The notes beneath the pieces are model-generated. The model was not told where the DNA came from. It saw nothing but the letters and a program-made list of their open reading frames with translations, and did no database searches. Source: Chitinophagales bacterium (GTDB lineage Bacteria > Bacteroidota > Bacteroidia > Chitinophagales > Saprospiraceae). Taken from it: a stretch of 32,906 bases of DNA. Location: the NCBI GenBank assembly GCA_017303875.1, contig JAFLBP010000050.1, forward strand, positions 1 through 32,906. The letters are read 5' to 3'. Position 1 is the stretch's first letter. Each line of letters opens with the position of its first letter. Positions 15,173 through 24,700 of the stretch are shown here, one piece after another. Both the position numbers and the translations under genes were made by a program.

Positions 15173-15844
15173 ATGCGACCATTAAATATCGTGCTGGCCG
15201 ATGATCAGCCCATCTTTGTAGAGGGCTTGCTGAGTGTTTTGTCGAAGCCGGGCGCAAAATTTGAATATAGTATTAAAGGTGTAGCCCGCAACGGCACACA
15301 AATGTCGGATCTGTTGCGCAGCAATGCAGCAGATGTGGTATTGATGGATTGGAACCTTCCGGATATGGATGGGTTGCGTTTTTTACCGGTATTAAAAAAA
15401 GGTGGTGGTATTCGGGTTTTGGTCATGAGTGCCTTCGATGACCCGCGTATGGTGCAGGCCGCATTGCGCGCTGGCGCCGACGGCTTCATGTTGAAAAACG
15501 GGAGTAGTGATGAGTTGGTTGAAGCTATTGAGGCCATAGCCGACGGACGAACTTTTGTAGGGCACGGATTGTCGGCACACCTATATAATAATGGTGTAAA
15601 TACCAACGGTTCAGAGCTTAATGCAGGCCCCGACAAACGATTTGCACGCCGCTACGGCCTTACTAAAAGAGAGTTGGAGCTAATGCAGTATATCGGGCAG
15701 GCCATGAATAACAAAGAAATTGCATCCAAATTATACATCAGCGACCAGACGGTCAGTGTACACCGGAAAAACATTATGCGAAAACTGGGGGTTAATAATA
15801 CCGCAAGCCTTATCAAGATCGCTTTTGAAAATAATCTTGTCTGA
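15173..15844 (+). CDS. NarL/FixJ-family response regulator
   Basis: The 223-aa cytoplasmic transcription regulator has two domains. The receiver domain (about 5-125) has the acidic pair D10 and D11, phospho-acceptor D59 in LMDWNLPDMDG, S86 in VMSAFDD and K108 in FMLKNGSS. The C-terminal LuxR-type helix-turn-helix (about 162-223) has LTKRELELMQYI, NNKEIASKLYISDQTVSVHRKNIMRKLGV. No histidine kinase gene is nearby, so it is an orphan in this window. It lies upstream of the giant surface-protein gene at 16013 with a separate promoter element between them. Control of the surface locus is possible but unproven. Confidence 0.9.
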   Translation: MRPLNIVLADDQPIFVEGLLSVLSKPGAKFEYSIKGVARNGTQMSDLLRSNAADVVLMDWNLPDMDGLRFLPVLKKGGGIRVLVMSAFDDPRMVQAALRAGADGFMLKNGSSDELVEAIEAIADGRTFVGHGLSAHLYNNGVNTNGSELNAGPDKRFARRYGLTKRELELMQYIGQAMNNKEIASKLYISDQTVSVHRKNIMRKLGVNNTASLIKIAFENNLV

Positions 15845-15965
15845 AAATGTAAAGCAGACGTCAGTTCCGGAGCTTCGGCACACTATTTGAAGCTCATATG
15901 TTCCAAACTTAAGCACCTGAATATTTTTTTTACAATTTGGTGTACTGGTTTGGAAGGACAAATTT

Positions 15966-15973
15966 TAACTTTG
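15966..15973 (+). promoter_or_regulatory. -7 promoter element TAACTTTG (HYR protein gene)
   Basis: TAACTTTG matches TAnnTTTG exactly and lies 39 nt upstream of the ATG at 16013. TTTG occurs at 15936-15939 and 15949-15952, neither at the ideal distance, so the -33 element is uncertain. Confidence 0.55.
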
Positions 15974-16012
15974 CGCTTGAATCATTGTTTTCATTCATTT
16001 TCTAATCATCTC

Positions 16013-19000
16013 ATGAAAAAAACGAATAACACACTCGTTTTCAAACTCTGGTCTTTGTTGTTGGGTGTGGTACTCTCGCTGGGTACTGCAACCACCGCCT
16101 CGGCTCAATGTACGCTGGTTTGTAACAACCTCGTTCAGATCTCTCTTGATGAGGACTGCGTTGTTACGGTACTGCCGGACATGATCCTCGAAGGTAATGG
16201 CTGCCCGAATGGCAACCTCGTTGTTGAAATGAAAATCAACGGCGCGTGGGTTCCTGCTACGGTAAACATCAACCACGTTAACCAGACCATCCAGGTGCGC
16301 GTTCGCGACCTCAACTCCGGCAACAACTGCTGGGGCTACATGCACATCGAAGATAAGCTGGCTCCTATTGTGGACTGCACAGACATCACCCTGTCTTGCG
16401 TGGTAACCAACCATACGCCATCTTACATCGCCAACACACTGGGTATCACTGAGGCTTTCCCGGATGTTATCGAAAACTGCGATAACACCCCGACCCTCAC
16501 TTACATCGATACTTATGTAGATCTGAACTGCACGCAGACGATCAATGGCCAATCCGACATCAGCGCTTACATCCTGCGCAAATGGACTGCTGTTGACCAA
16601 AGCGGTAACTCTGCTACCTGCAACCAGTACATCTACTTCGAGCGTCGTCATATGTTCGATGTTCTTTTCCCTGCTGATGTAACGGTTAGCTGCTCCAATC
16701 CAAGCACTGATCCTTCTGTAACAGGTTCTCCTTTCATCGACGATTTCGGTTTTGACTGGGATCTGTATCCCAACAATACCGCTTGCGAACTGAACGTGGC
16801 TTACACGGATCAGCTCCTGCCTGTTTGTGACGGTACCTACAAAATCCTGCGTACCTGGGTAGTACTCGACTGGTGCAAACCTACCAGCACCAACCCGAAC
16901 CCGCAGTTCACCAACCCGGTTTACCACATTCAGCTGATCAAAGTTGAAGATGCTGCCGGCCCGCAGTTCGACTGCCCGGAGAACCTGACAGTTTCCACAG
17001 ATCCTTACAACTGCTGCGCTACAGTAAACCTGCCCGACGTTATCATGGAAGATAACTGCTCGCGCATCAACAGCATCAGCGCAATGGTTACCACCTTCGA
17101 CCCACAAACCGGTACTCAAACCGGTATGTACACCGTTGGTGGCTTCCTGTCTACTTTCCCCGGCAACAATCTCTGGACGCCGGATACACTCGCTAACTAC
17201 GGTACTACTCCTTGCCTCCACATCGGTACACACCGTGTAGTATATACCGCTACCGATGACTGCGGTAACGCGCGCACTTGCTCTTTCAACCTCACCGTTG
17301 AAGACCAAACACCGCCGGAACCCGTTTGCACTCAGCTGACTAAAGTTTCTATTGGCGCCAACGGTGAAGTATTGGTTAATGCCACTGCTTTCGATCAGGG
17401 TTCTGAAGACAACTGCGGCGATGTTTACTTCAAAGTACGTCGCATGAACTCCGGTTGCGGTCAGAGCAACAGCTCTTTCCTCGATCAGGTTAAATTCTGC
17501 TGCGAAGACATCGGTGATACCATCACGGTTATTCTCCGTGTTTATGACGTTCAGGTTCCTGCCGGTAGTGTTACCACTTCTTTCCAGGAAGAGCACTCCA
17601 ATGATTGCATGATTCAGGTAATCGTTGAAGATAAACTCAAACCGATCTGTCAGGCTCCGGTTAATATGACTGTTAACTGCGAAAGCTTCGACCCAAGCCT
17701 CTGGGCATACGGCCAGGCGATCGCTACCGATAACTGCTGCATCGACACTGTTATTACTACTGCTTCTTACACGCAATTTGATACCGTTTGTAACCGCGGT
17801 ACGATCACGCGTACTTTCCGCGCTATCGACTGCGGCGGTCAATCCAGCGTTTGCACACAGCGCGTAGTAGTTACTTACCGCCAGGACTACTGGGTACGTT
17901 TCCCGAACGACGTAATCGTTACAGTATGTGACGGTAGCGGCACTTACGGCGAACCGACCTTCTTCGGCGAGAACTGCGAACTGCTCGCAACTTCTTACAC
18001 AGACGAACTCTTCACAGTAGTACCTGATGCTTGCTTCAAGATCGAGCGTACCTGGAAAGTTATCAACTGGTGCACATACGACCCGAACCAGGGTTGCATC
18101 GCAGTGCCGAACCCGAACCCGAACGCAATCACGAACAGCCCGCAGAACCTGCCGGGTCCGATCGTATCGCCTGTAGGTACACCTGCACCTTGGGCTCCGA
18201 CCGTGGTTTCGATCACACCGGGCGCACCTGCAACGAACTATGGCGCTGCTTACTGGAACGCCAACTTCGCGAACAACAACCTGAACGTGAACTGCTACAC
18301 ATACAAGCAGATCATCAAGGTTATCGATACACAAGCACCGACCGCTCAGTGCCCTGCATCTCCGGTTGAATTCTGCGACCTGACTCCGAACAATGGTGGT
18401 CTGTGGAACGAAATGTACTACTGGGATAACCGCACTGAAAGCCATGACCTTTGCGAAGGTCCGTCTGACCTGACCCTGACTGCAACAGACGCATGCTCTG
18501 GCGCAAACATCAACATCGAGTACCTGCTCTTCCTTGATCTGGATGGCAATGGCTCTATGGAGACAGTGGTTAGCTCTGTTAACCTGCCTGGCTTCAACCG
18601 CGTGAACTACAACAACGCAGGCAACCCGAACTTCTCGGGTGGTACAGCGTACGCATTCGACGAGCGCCCCGTACCGGGCAACCAGAAATACGGCTTCGCT
18701 ATTCAGAAAGTTAAATCTGGTAACAACCTGACTGCTAACGTACGCTGGAACACGGCTCAAAGCCCGACCAACTACGTAATTCCTGAGCTGCCTTACGGCA
18801 CGCACAAGATCAAGTGGTTCATCACCGATGGTTGTGGTAACAACCGCGAGTGCGAATACACATTCGTAGTGAAAGATTGCAAGAAACCTACAGTTGTATG
18901 CCTGAACGGTCTGAGCGTGAACATCATGCAGACCGGCATGGTAAGCCTGTGGGCATCTGACTTCCTCCAGTACACAGAAGACAACTGCACACCGACCGAC

Positions 19001-20428
19001 AAACTGAAAATCGGTATCGTACGCAGCGAACAAAGCACTGGCAGCTTCCCGGTTGACGGCAACGGCAACCCGCTGACAGAAGTACAGTTCACTTGCGCTG
19101 ACACAGACATCGAGCCTGAATTGGTTCAACTGTGGTCTATTGACCTTGCCGGTAACGCAGACTTCTGCGAAACCTACGTACTGGTTCAAGACAACATGGG
19201 TAACTGCGGCGGTCCGAAACCGACTGTAGCGGGTTACCTGAAAACAGAAGGCCAACAGGGTGTTGAAGATGCACAGGTAGACCTGCAAGGCAGCAGCCCG
19301 GCAGTACCGCCGTTCAGCATGTTCCAAAACACGCTTGAAACTGGTAAGTACGAGTTCAGCAATGCTGTACCGGTAGCTTCCAACCTGACGATCACTCCGG
19401 TAGAAGACGACAACCACATCAATGGTGTATCTACTTTTGACCTGGTACTGATCTCCAAGCACATCCTCGGCATCGAGCCGCTGACCAGCCCATACAAAAT
19501 GATCGCTGCTGACGCTAACAAGTCTGGCTCGATCACCACGTTCGACATCGTTGAACTGCGCAAGCTGGTTCTGGGTGTTTACACCGAACTGCCTGCAAAT
19601 ACTTCCTGGCGCTTCATTGACAAAGCTTACTCGTTCCCGAACCCGTCGAATCCGTTCGCCGCTGTGTTCCCCGAGAACAAATCTGTTGCTTCTATCAGCA
19701 ACAACCTGATGAGCGAAGATTTCGTAGCAGTGAAAGTAGGTGACCTGAACGGTAATGCAGTAGCTAACAGCCTGATGCAGTCTGAAGATCGCTCGGCTGG
19801 TACACTCTACTTCGACGTTCAAGACCGCGCAGTTAATGCCGGTGAAACGTTCGACGTAACGTTCAAAGCTGCTGAGCAAGTACAAGGCTTCCAGTTCACA
19901 CTCAACTTCCCGGGTCTCGAAGTAGTTGACGTAACTGGTCTGAAAGCTGAGAACTTTGCAGTATTCGCTGCCGACAAAGCAATGACTACTTCGGTTGACG
20001 GCGAAAACGAATTCACTGTTCGTTTCCGCGCTACTCAAGCCGGCCAGATCAGCAAACTGATGGGCGTATCCAGCAGCATCACAAAAGCTGAAGCTTACAA
20101 CAACAACAGCGATCGTCTCGACGTAGCCATCCGCTTCAATGGTTCCAACGGTTCCGTAGTTGCTGGTGCAGGTTTCGAAGTGTTCCAAAACACACCGAAC
20201 CCGGTTGCTGCCAACACAACGATCTCTTTCAACCTGCCTGAAGCTGCCGAAGCTACGCTGACTATCAGCACGATCGACGGCCGCGTGGTACGTGTGGTTA
20301 AAGGTAACTACGCTAAAGGTCTGAACAGCATCACGCTGAACCGCAGCGACCTCGCTGCCGGCGTTCTGTTCTACCAGGTAGAAACTGCTACACACAGCGC
20401 TACCAAGAAAATGGTTGTAACTGAGTAA
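16013..20428 (+). CDS. Giant HYR-type surface protein with dockerin-like module and T9SS type A sorting domain
   Basis: The 1471-aa exported protein starts with a signal peptide (about 1-32, ending TASAQ), which decides the ATG at 16013 over an in-frame upstream ATG at 15887. Residues about 35-1065 are Cys-rich HYR-like beta-sandwich modules marked by repeats such as DDCGNARTCSF..VED. A SpaA/carboxypeptidase-regulatory-like module (about 1072-1130, GYLKTEGQQGVEDAQVDLQG) leads into a dockerin-like pair of calcium loops. The second, D1167-D1178, reads DANKSGSITTFD and is canonical; the first (1132-1143) is degenerate. A cohesin-like module (about 1263-1375) and a type A sorting domain (about 1388-1471) complete it. 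The gene contains no TTA, CTA or TCA codon, a sign of strong codon selection. It is followed by a good terminator. A paralogue begins at 29804. The expected role is an abundant adhesive or structural surface protein. Confidence 0.85.
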   Translation: MKKTNNTLVFKLWSLLLGVVLSLGTATTASAQCTLVCNNLVQISLDEDCVVTVLPDMILEGNGCPNGNLVVEMKINGAWVPATVNINHVNQTIQVRVRDLNSGNNCWGYMHIEDKLAPIVDCTDITLSCVVTNHTPSYIANTLGITEAFPDVIENCDNTPTLTYIDTYVDLNCTQTINGQSDISAYILRKWTAVDQSGNSATCNQYIYFERRHMFDVLFPADVTVSCSNPSTDPSVTGSPFIDDFGFDWDLYPNNTACELNVAYTDQLLPVCDGTYKILRTWVVLDWCKPTSTNPNPQFTNPVYHIQLIKVEDAAGPQFDCPENLTVSTDPYNCCATVNLPDVIMEDNCSRINSISAMVTTFDPQTGTQTGMYTVGGFLSTFPGNNLWTPDTLANYGTTPCLHIGTHRVVYTATDDCGNARTCSFNLTVEDQTPPEPVCTQLTKVSIGANGEVLVNATAFDQGSEDNCGDVYFKVRRMNSGCGQSNSSFLDQVKFCCEDIGDTITVILRVYDVQVPAGSVTTSFQEEHSNDCMIQVIVEDKLKPICQAPVNMTVNCESFDPSLWAYGQAIATDNCCIDTVITTASYTQFDTVCNRGTITRTFRAIDCGGQSSVCTQRVVVTYRQDYWVRFPNDVIVTVCDGSGTYGEPTFFGENCELLATSYTDELFTVVPDACFKIERTWKVINWCTYDPNQGCIAVPNPNPNAITNSPQNLPGPIVSPVGTPAPWAPTVVSITPGAPATNYGAAYWNANFANNNLNVNCYTYKQIIKVIDTQAPTAQCPASPVEFCDLTPNNGGLWNEMYYWDNRTESHDLCEGPSDLTLTATDACSGANINIEYLLFLDLDGNGSMETVVSSVNLPGFNRVNYNNAGNPNFSGGTAYAFDERPVPGNQKYGFAIQKVKSGNNLTANVRWNTAQSPTNYVIPELPYGTHKIKWFITDGCGNNRECEYTFVVKDCKKPTVVCLNGLSVNIMQTGMVSLWASDFLQYTEDNCTPTDKLKIGIVRSEQSTGSFPVDGNGNPLTEVQFTCADTDIEPELVQLWSIDLAGNADFCETYVLVQDNMGNCGGPKPTVAGYLKTEGQQGVEDAQVDLQGSSPAVPPFSMFQNTLETGKYEFSNAVPVASNLTITPVEDDNHINGVSTFDLVLISKHILGIEPLTSPYKMIAADANKSGSITTFDIVELRKLVLGVYTELPANTSWRFIDKAYSFPNPSNPFAAVFPENKSVASISNNLMSEDFVAVKVGDLNGNAVANSLMQSEDRSAGTLYFDVQDRAVNAGETFDVTFKAAEQVQGFQFTLNFPGLEVVDVTGLKAENFAVFAADKAMTTSVDGENEFTVRFRATQAGQISKLMGVSSSITKAEAYNNNSDRLDVAIRFNGSNGSVVAGAGFEVFQNTPNPVAANTTISFNLPEAAEATLTISTIDGRVVRVVKGNYAKGLNSITLNRSDLAAGVLFYQVETATHSATKKMVVTE

Positions 20429-20477
20429 TTTCAGTAGTAGCAAAATGTTTATGCCGGCTTAGCCGGTAATAACAAAT

Positions 20478-20523
20478 AAAAACATGGGTCATTTCGGGCA
20501 ACCGGGATGGCTCATGTTTTTTT
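20478..20523 (+). terminator. Rho-independent terminator after the HYR protein gene
   Basis: A 14-bp stem (AAAACATGGGTCAT, 20479-20492, with ATGGCTCATGTTTT, 20507-20520, two G-T pairs) encloses a 14-nt loop. The right arm runs into seven Ts. It ends the transcript of the 16013 gene 50-95 nt after the stop. A smaller GCCGGC/GCCGGT hairpin precedes it (about 20453-20467). Confidence 0.8.
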
Positions 20524-20707
20524 ATGCCGCTATTCAATAACCGATGATCGTTTCTGGCGTTTGTACTTCAGGATTTTAAGCGGAAATGCAAGTTGATATT
20601 TTGTGGTAAAATTTTATTTTGTGTCTATTTTATTGAAAATCAGATATTTATGTTTTTAAATGTAAAAAACATACAAAAAAAATAATCTCGGTAAAGTCTT
20701 GTTGAGG

Positions 20708-20715
20708 TAATTTTG
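20708..20715 (+). promoter_or_regulatory. -7 promoter element TAATTTTG
   Basis: This exact TAnnTTTG match lies about 149 nt upstream of the ATG at 20857, implying a leader of about 135 nt. It is probably the promoter of the cohesin-like gene and perhaps of the SprB-repeat gene behind it. Confidence 0.5.
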
Positions 20716-20856
20716 GCACGCTTTTAGCAAAGTACACTATGTCGCACTGATTATTCAGTGTATTTTAATCCGCTCGTTGTAAAACGGTTTCCCGTATGCA
20801 GGGTCTTTCATAATCCAACCGACCCGGCACTCATAATCATAACCAATTGTTTTTCC

Positions 20857-21654
20857 ATGATTCACAGTCTACCGCGTTTTGTATTTTGCGGTTTACTTTT
20901 TTTGCTCACAATGAAGGCGAGTGCTCAACCCTCGTTCAGGCTTCCCTTCATCAATGACGCACCCGCGAATGCAACCGTGAACATGCCCTTGCGCGTGTTC
21001 GGTTTCAATAAGGTGGTTTCCATGCAGTTTGTCATGCGTTGGAACCCCTCGGTGATGAGTTTTCAGTCCATTGATGGTTACAATTTAAACTGTCTTTCTG
21101 CTGCAAATTTCAACACTATCCAGGCACTCGACAGTGGCCGGGTTCGTTTTCAATGGGAGTGTAATTCTACTTCCATGGGGGTTACGGTGCCAGACAGCAC
21201 CCCGATTTTTCGCCTTCGCCTGAAGTGCATCGCTCCCGACAGCTCCAATACGACTGTAAAAATTCAGTCGGAGCCTCCCACTTACCTTGAAGTCAATTAT
21301 GTACAGAACGGTGTCACCAAAACAGATACCGCTCCGAATATCACACAGGGTTTTGTAGCTATCGGTTACACCGTTAGTGCCGAAACGCCGGAATCGCCCG
21401 TCTTTGAAGATGCAACGCTGGCGCCCAATCCACTTGCAGGAGATCAAATTCAAATTAATTTTAATTTGAAGGTAACTTCCGAGATGCAAGTACGTATAAT
21501 GGATGCTAACGGACGCCAGGTTTACGTGGCTTCCCAGCACTTTCAGGCCGGCCCGCAACAATTGAGTTTGCCGGCGCCTCCGGGTACCGGAACCTGGTAC
21601 CTGTTGCTGGAAACCGGAAAACAAACCCTGACACTTCCATTCATTCGCATCTGA
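20857..21654 (+). CDS. Secreted cohesin-like protein with T9SS type A sorting domain
   Basis: The 265-aa exported protein has a signal peptide (about 1-25, FVFCGLLFLLTMKASAQ), which decides the ATG at 20857 over an in-frame GTG at 20758. Residues about 26-170 resemble a cohesin-type beta-sandwich. They show the expected order VNMPLRVFGFNKVVSMQF, then MRWNPSVMSFQSI, then GRVRFQWE, then DSTPIFRLRLKC. The C-terminal region (about 185-265) is a type A sorting domain (LAPNPL, MDANGRQVY, TWYLLLETG). It sits between a dockerin-like protein and a three-cohesin SprB-repeat protein, in the same orientation. A binding role in a surface complex is inferred. Cohesin assignment is by pattern only. Confidence 0.7.
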   Translation: MIHSLPRFVFCGLLFLLTMKASAQPSFRLPFINDAPANATVNMPLRVFGFNKVVSMQFVMRWNPSVMSFQSIDGYNLNCLSAANFNTIQALDSGRVRFQWECNSTSMGVTVPDSTPIFRLRLKCIAPDSSNTTVKIQSEPPTYLEVNYVQNGVTKTDTAPNITQGFVAIGYTVSAETPESPVFEDATLAPNPLAGDQIQINFNLKVTSEMQVRIMDANGRQVYVASQHFQAGPQQLSLPAPPGTGTWYLLLETGKQTLTLPFIRI

Positions 21655-21760
21655 TTTTCACTCAAACAATATTTGCGGTCTGCTTACAATGCTCAGCTTG
21701 CGTAAAGCCGGGGGCCGCACACAGAACAAATTTTTTCATCTCATCCCGTTAATGGTAACA

Positions 21761-24700
21761 ATGAAACCGATTACACACATTCTGCTTGCAGGCTTCCTGT
21801 TGTTTACCGCGCAGGTTTTTGCACAAACGCCGCTGGTAACGAGCTTCAGTGCTACGCCTACCAATCCTGCGCTGAACTCTACTGTTGTAGTGGATTTCAA
21901 GGTAACTAATTTTACCAATATCGCGTCGGTAACCATCCCGCGTATCTCCTACAACGCAACCATTCTGCGTCTCGACTCCGTTCGCCAGGTGCTGCTCCCC
22001 GCTTTCTGCCCGGAACTGACCATGGCTTGTATCGAGCCAACCTACGCGCCCTCCGATCCGCGCTATGGCCAGCAGAACCTGCAAAACCTGCCTGCTCAGA
22101 ACCGTCTGGCAGTTTCCTGGTTTCCCAGCCCGGCACTTTACCCCAATGGCGTAACGCTTTCGGGTACTAAAACGGTCTTCAAAATGTATTTTACCGCCAT
22201 TGCAAATGGCGTAGTGACGGTAAATATCGCACCGCCACAAAGCGGCCAAGGCCTTTTTGAAGTGGTAAATAAAGACGGACAACCGGTTACAGTGGATTAC
22301 CAAAACGGCGGTGTAAGTATTACTTCCGGTGACGGCACCCCGCCACCGCCCACGTACACGGGTTTCAAGCAAATTGCCAATACCATTTATATTCCTAAAG
22401 GTGAGGTGGGCTGTATGCCGGTTACGGTAAACGATTTTGATAATATCGTAGCCATGCAATACTGCGCTTCCTGGAACAATCAGGTGCTGAACTTCGATTG
22501 TGCCCGCGCTTTTGATCTGCCGGGTATGAACGGCGGCCACTTGTTTGCCAATAACAACCTCGGTCGTATGTCTATCACCTGGGAAGGCGCAACACCAACG
22601 CAGTCTAATCCCAACCCCACAGTAACAAAAGCAGATGGCGCCAAAATTTACGAACTCTGTTTCCTTGCAAAAGGCACCGAAGGCGCTTCGTCCAATATCC
22701 AGTTCAATAACTCCTGTTCGCAACCTACCGCTCCGCCGGAAGTTATCCAGCGCCAGGGTTCTACTAATGTGGACATCTGGACCTCCAATGTAAGCGTAGA
22801 CGCTCCGATTAATATTGTTACCAGCCCGGCGCCCGCCGATGCGGTTAATTTCACAGCAGATAAAGACTCTGTAAATGTAGGCCAAAACGCCTGTGTAGAC
22901 GTAAAAGTGACGAATTTCACGAATATGTCGTACTCGGAGTTCGCGATGACCTATAACCACGAGAAATTACAGTTCCAGTCTTTCGACCTGGGCGCCAACC
23001 CGCTTGGCCTGACAACCAATACTACCCTGAAACACAATATTGTGGAGCCGAACCCCGGCGACACCCTGCGTTTCATCAGCTGTGCTTTCAACAACACCAC
23101 CATGGGCATTACCCTGCCTGCCAATACCACCATCTTCTCCGCTTGCTTTAAAACGATCGGAGCAGTAGGTGACACGGCAATGGTTCGTATTAAAAGCCTT
23201 ACGATTCCAAATGTGGCCTGCGTACCTGTAGGCGCTGCAAAACGCAGCATCGGCTCTGTACCGCTTACCCTGACCGCCGGCCACGTATACATGCGCTCTT
23301 CTGCTACGGCAACCACCAGCGTAACCACTGAAGTTTCCTGCAACAACGGCAATAATGGTGTAGTTAGCGCTAATATGCTGAACTGTAGCGGCACCCTGAC
23401 ATACAACTGGGCCGGCCCCGGCATCACGGCATCCAACCGTACCATGTCGGCTCCGAACAACCTTACCCCCGGTACCTATACCGTAACGGTAAGCTGCTCC
23501 ACCGGCGCCAGCGCAACGGCAACGGTTACACTGGCCAATCCGGTGGCCGTGAGCATCGCTAATCCAACCGTTGTTAACCCAACCTGCCCCTTAGGCAGCA
23601 ACGGTAGCATCGCCATTGCACCTACTGGTGGTACTGCCCCTTACACCTACAATTGGTCGGGCCCAAGCATCAATGCCGGCAACCGCACGGTTCAAAGCCC
23701 AACCGGTCTTACCGCAGGTACTTACAAAGTGACGGTTACAGACAACAGAAGCTGTACGTTTGTTTCTCAGAATATTACGGTAACTGCACCGTCTGAAATG
23801 ACACTTCCTGCGCCTACAATCGTAAATGCAACCTGCGCCGGTTCAACAAACGGATCCATTACCCTCGGTACGGTAAGTGGCGGTAACGGTGCTCCCTTTA
23901 CATACTCCTGGACAGGCCCCGGTTCATTCTCGGCATTGACTAAAGACATTAACAATATCGCAGCCGGCAACTACACGCTGATTGTAACGGATAATAAAAA
24001 CTGCTCGAAAACATTCGGCCCTTACACCGTAACTGAGCCGCTTCCTATGACGGCCAACGCTACGGTTACCAGCCAGGTAATTTGCTTCGGAACGAATACC
24101 GGTAAAATTAACCTGACAGTTGGCGGCGGCACTGCTCCGTATACTTACGCCTGGTTCAATGTCGGTGTGACCCCGATTATACAGGTTTCTACTGTGGAAG
24201 ATCCGGATAACCTGGCAGCGGGCATGTACAATGTTACTGTTACCGACGCTAAAGGTTGTACTACAACCGTGCTTGGTGGTCGTACTATCACTGCCCCCAG
24301 CGCAGCCCTGACGGCAACCGTTGGCACTATCACTCCTGCTTCCTGCGGTGGCACCCCAACCGGCTCGGTTGCCCTGAACGTAAGCGGCGGCTGGACACCT
24401 ACTGCTACAACCTGGACGTGGGTACAAAACCCCACGACGCCCATTCCGGCGGGCAATACGATTACCGGCCTGCAAGCTGGCACTTATGTAGCCACCGTAA
24501 CCGATGATAAAGGTTGTACCGTTACAGCAACGGCGCAGGTGCCTGGTCCGAACCCGCTCAGCCAGGGTACCCCACAAGTAACACAAATCAATTGCTTCGG
24601 CGCCGGCAATGGTGGTATTACCATCACACCGAGCGGCGGCAGCGGTGCCCCGTATGTTGTTACCTGGATCGGCACAACGCTTGGCGGCCCTTCTATCAGC

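Larger units (their letters stand above)
20429..20856. other. 428-nt intergenic region, AT-rich
   Basis: This gap contains a terminator (20478-20523), an AT-rich inverted repeat TATGTTTTT (20649-20657) against AAAAACATA (20665-20673), and a -7 element (20708-20715). I see no gene in it. A GTG at 20758 is in frame with the next gene but lies upstream of its signal peptide. Confidence 0.7.

Noticed and set aside
15173..15844. Two-component system with a partner kinase
   Set aside because: No histidine kinase gene is present near the response regulator in this window.
15995..20443. 1482-aa open frame on the minus strand across the 16013 gene
   Set aside because: It is in exact antisense register with a clearly real gene. 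It exists only because that gene has no TTA, CTA or TCA codons. Its translation resembles no protein family.
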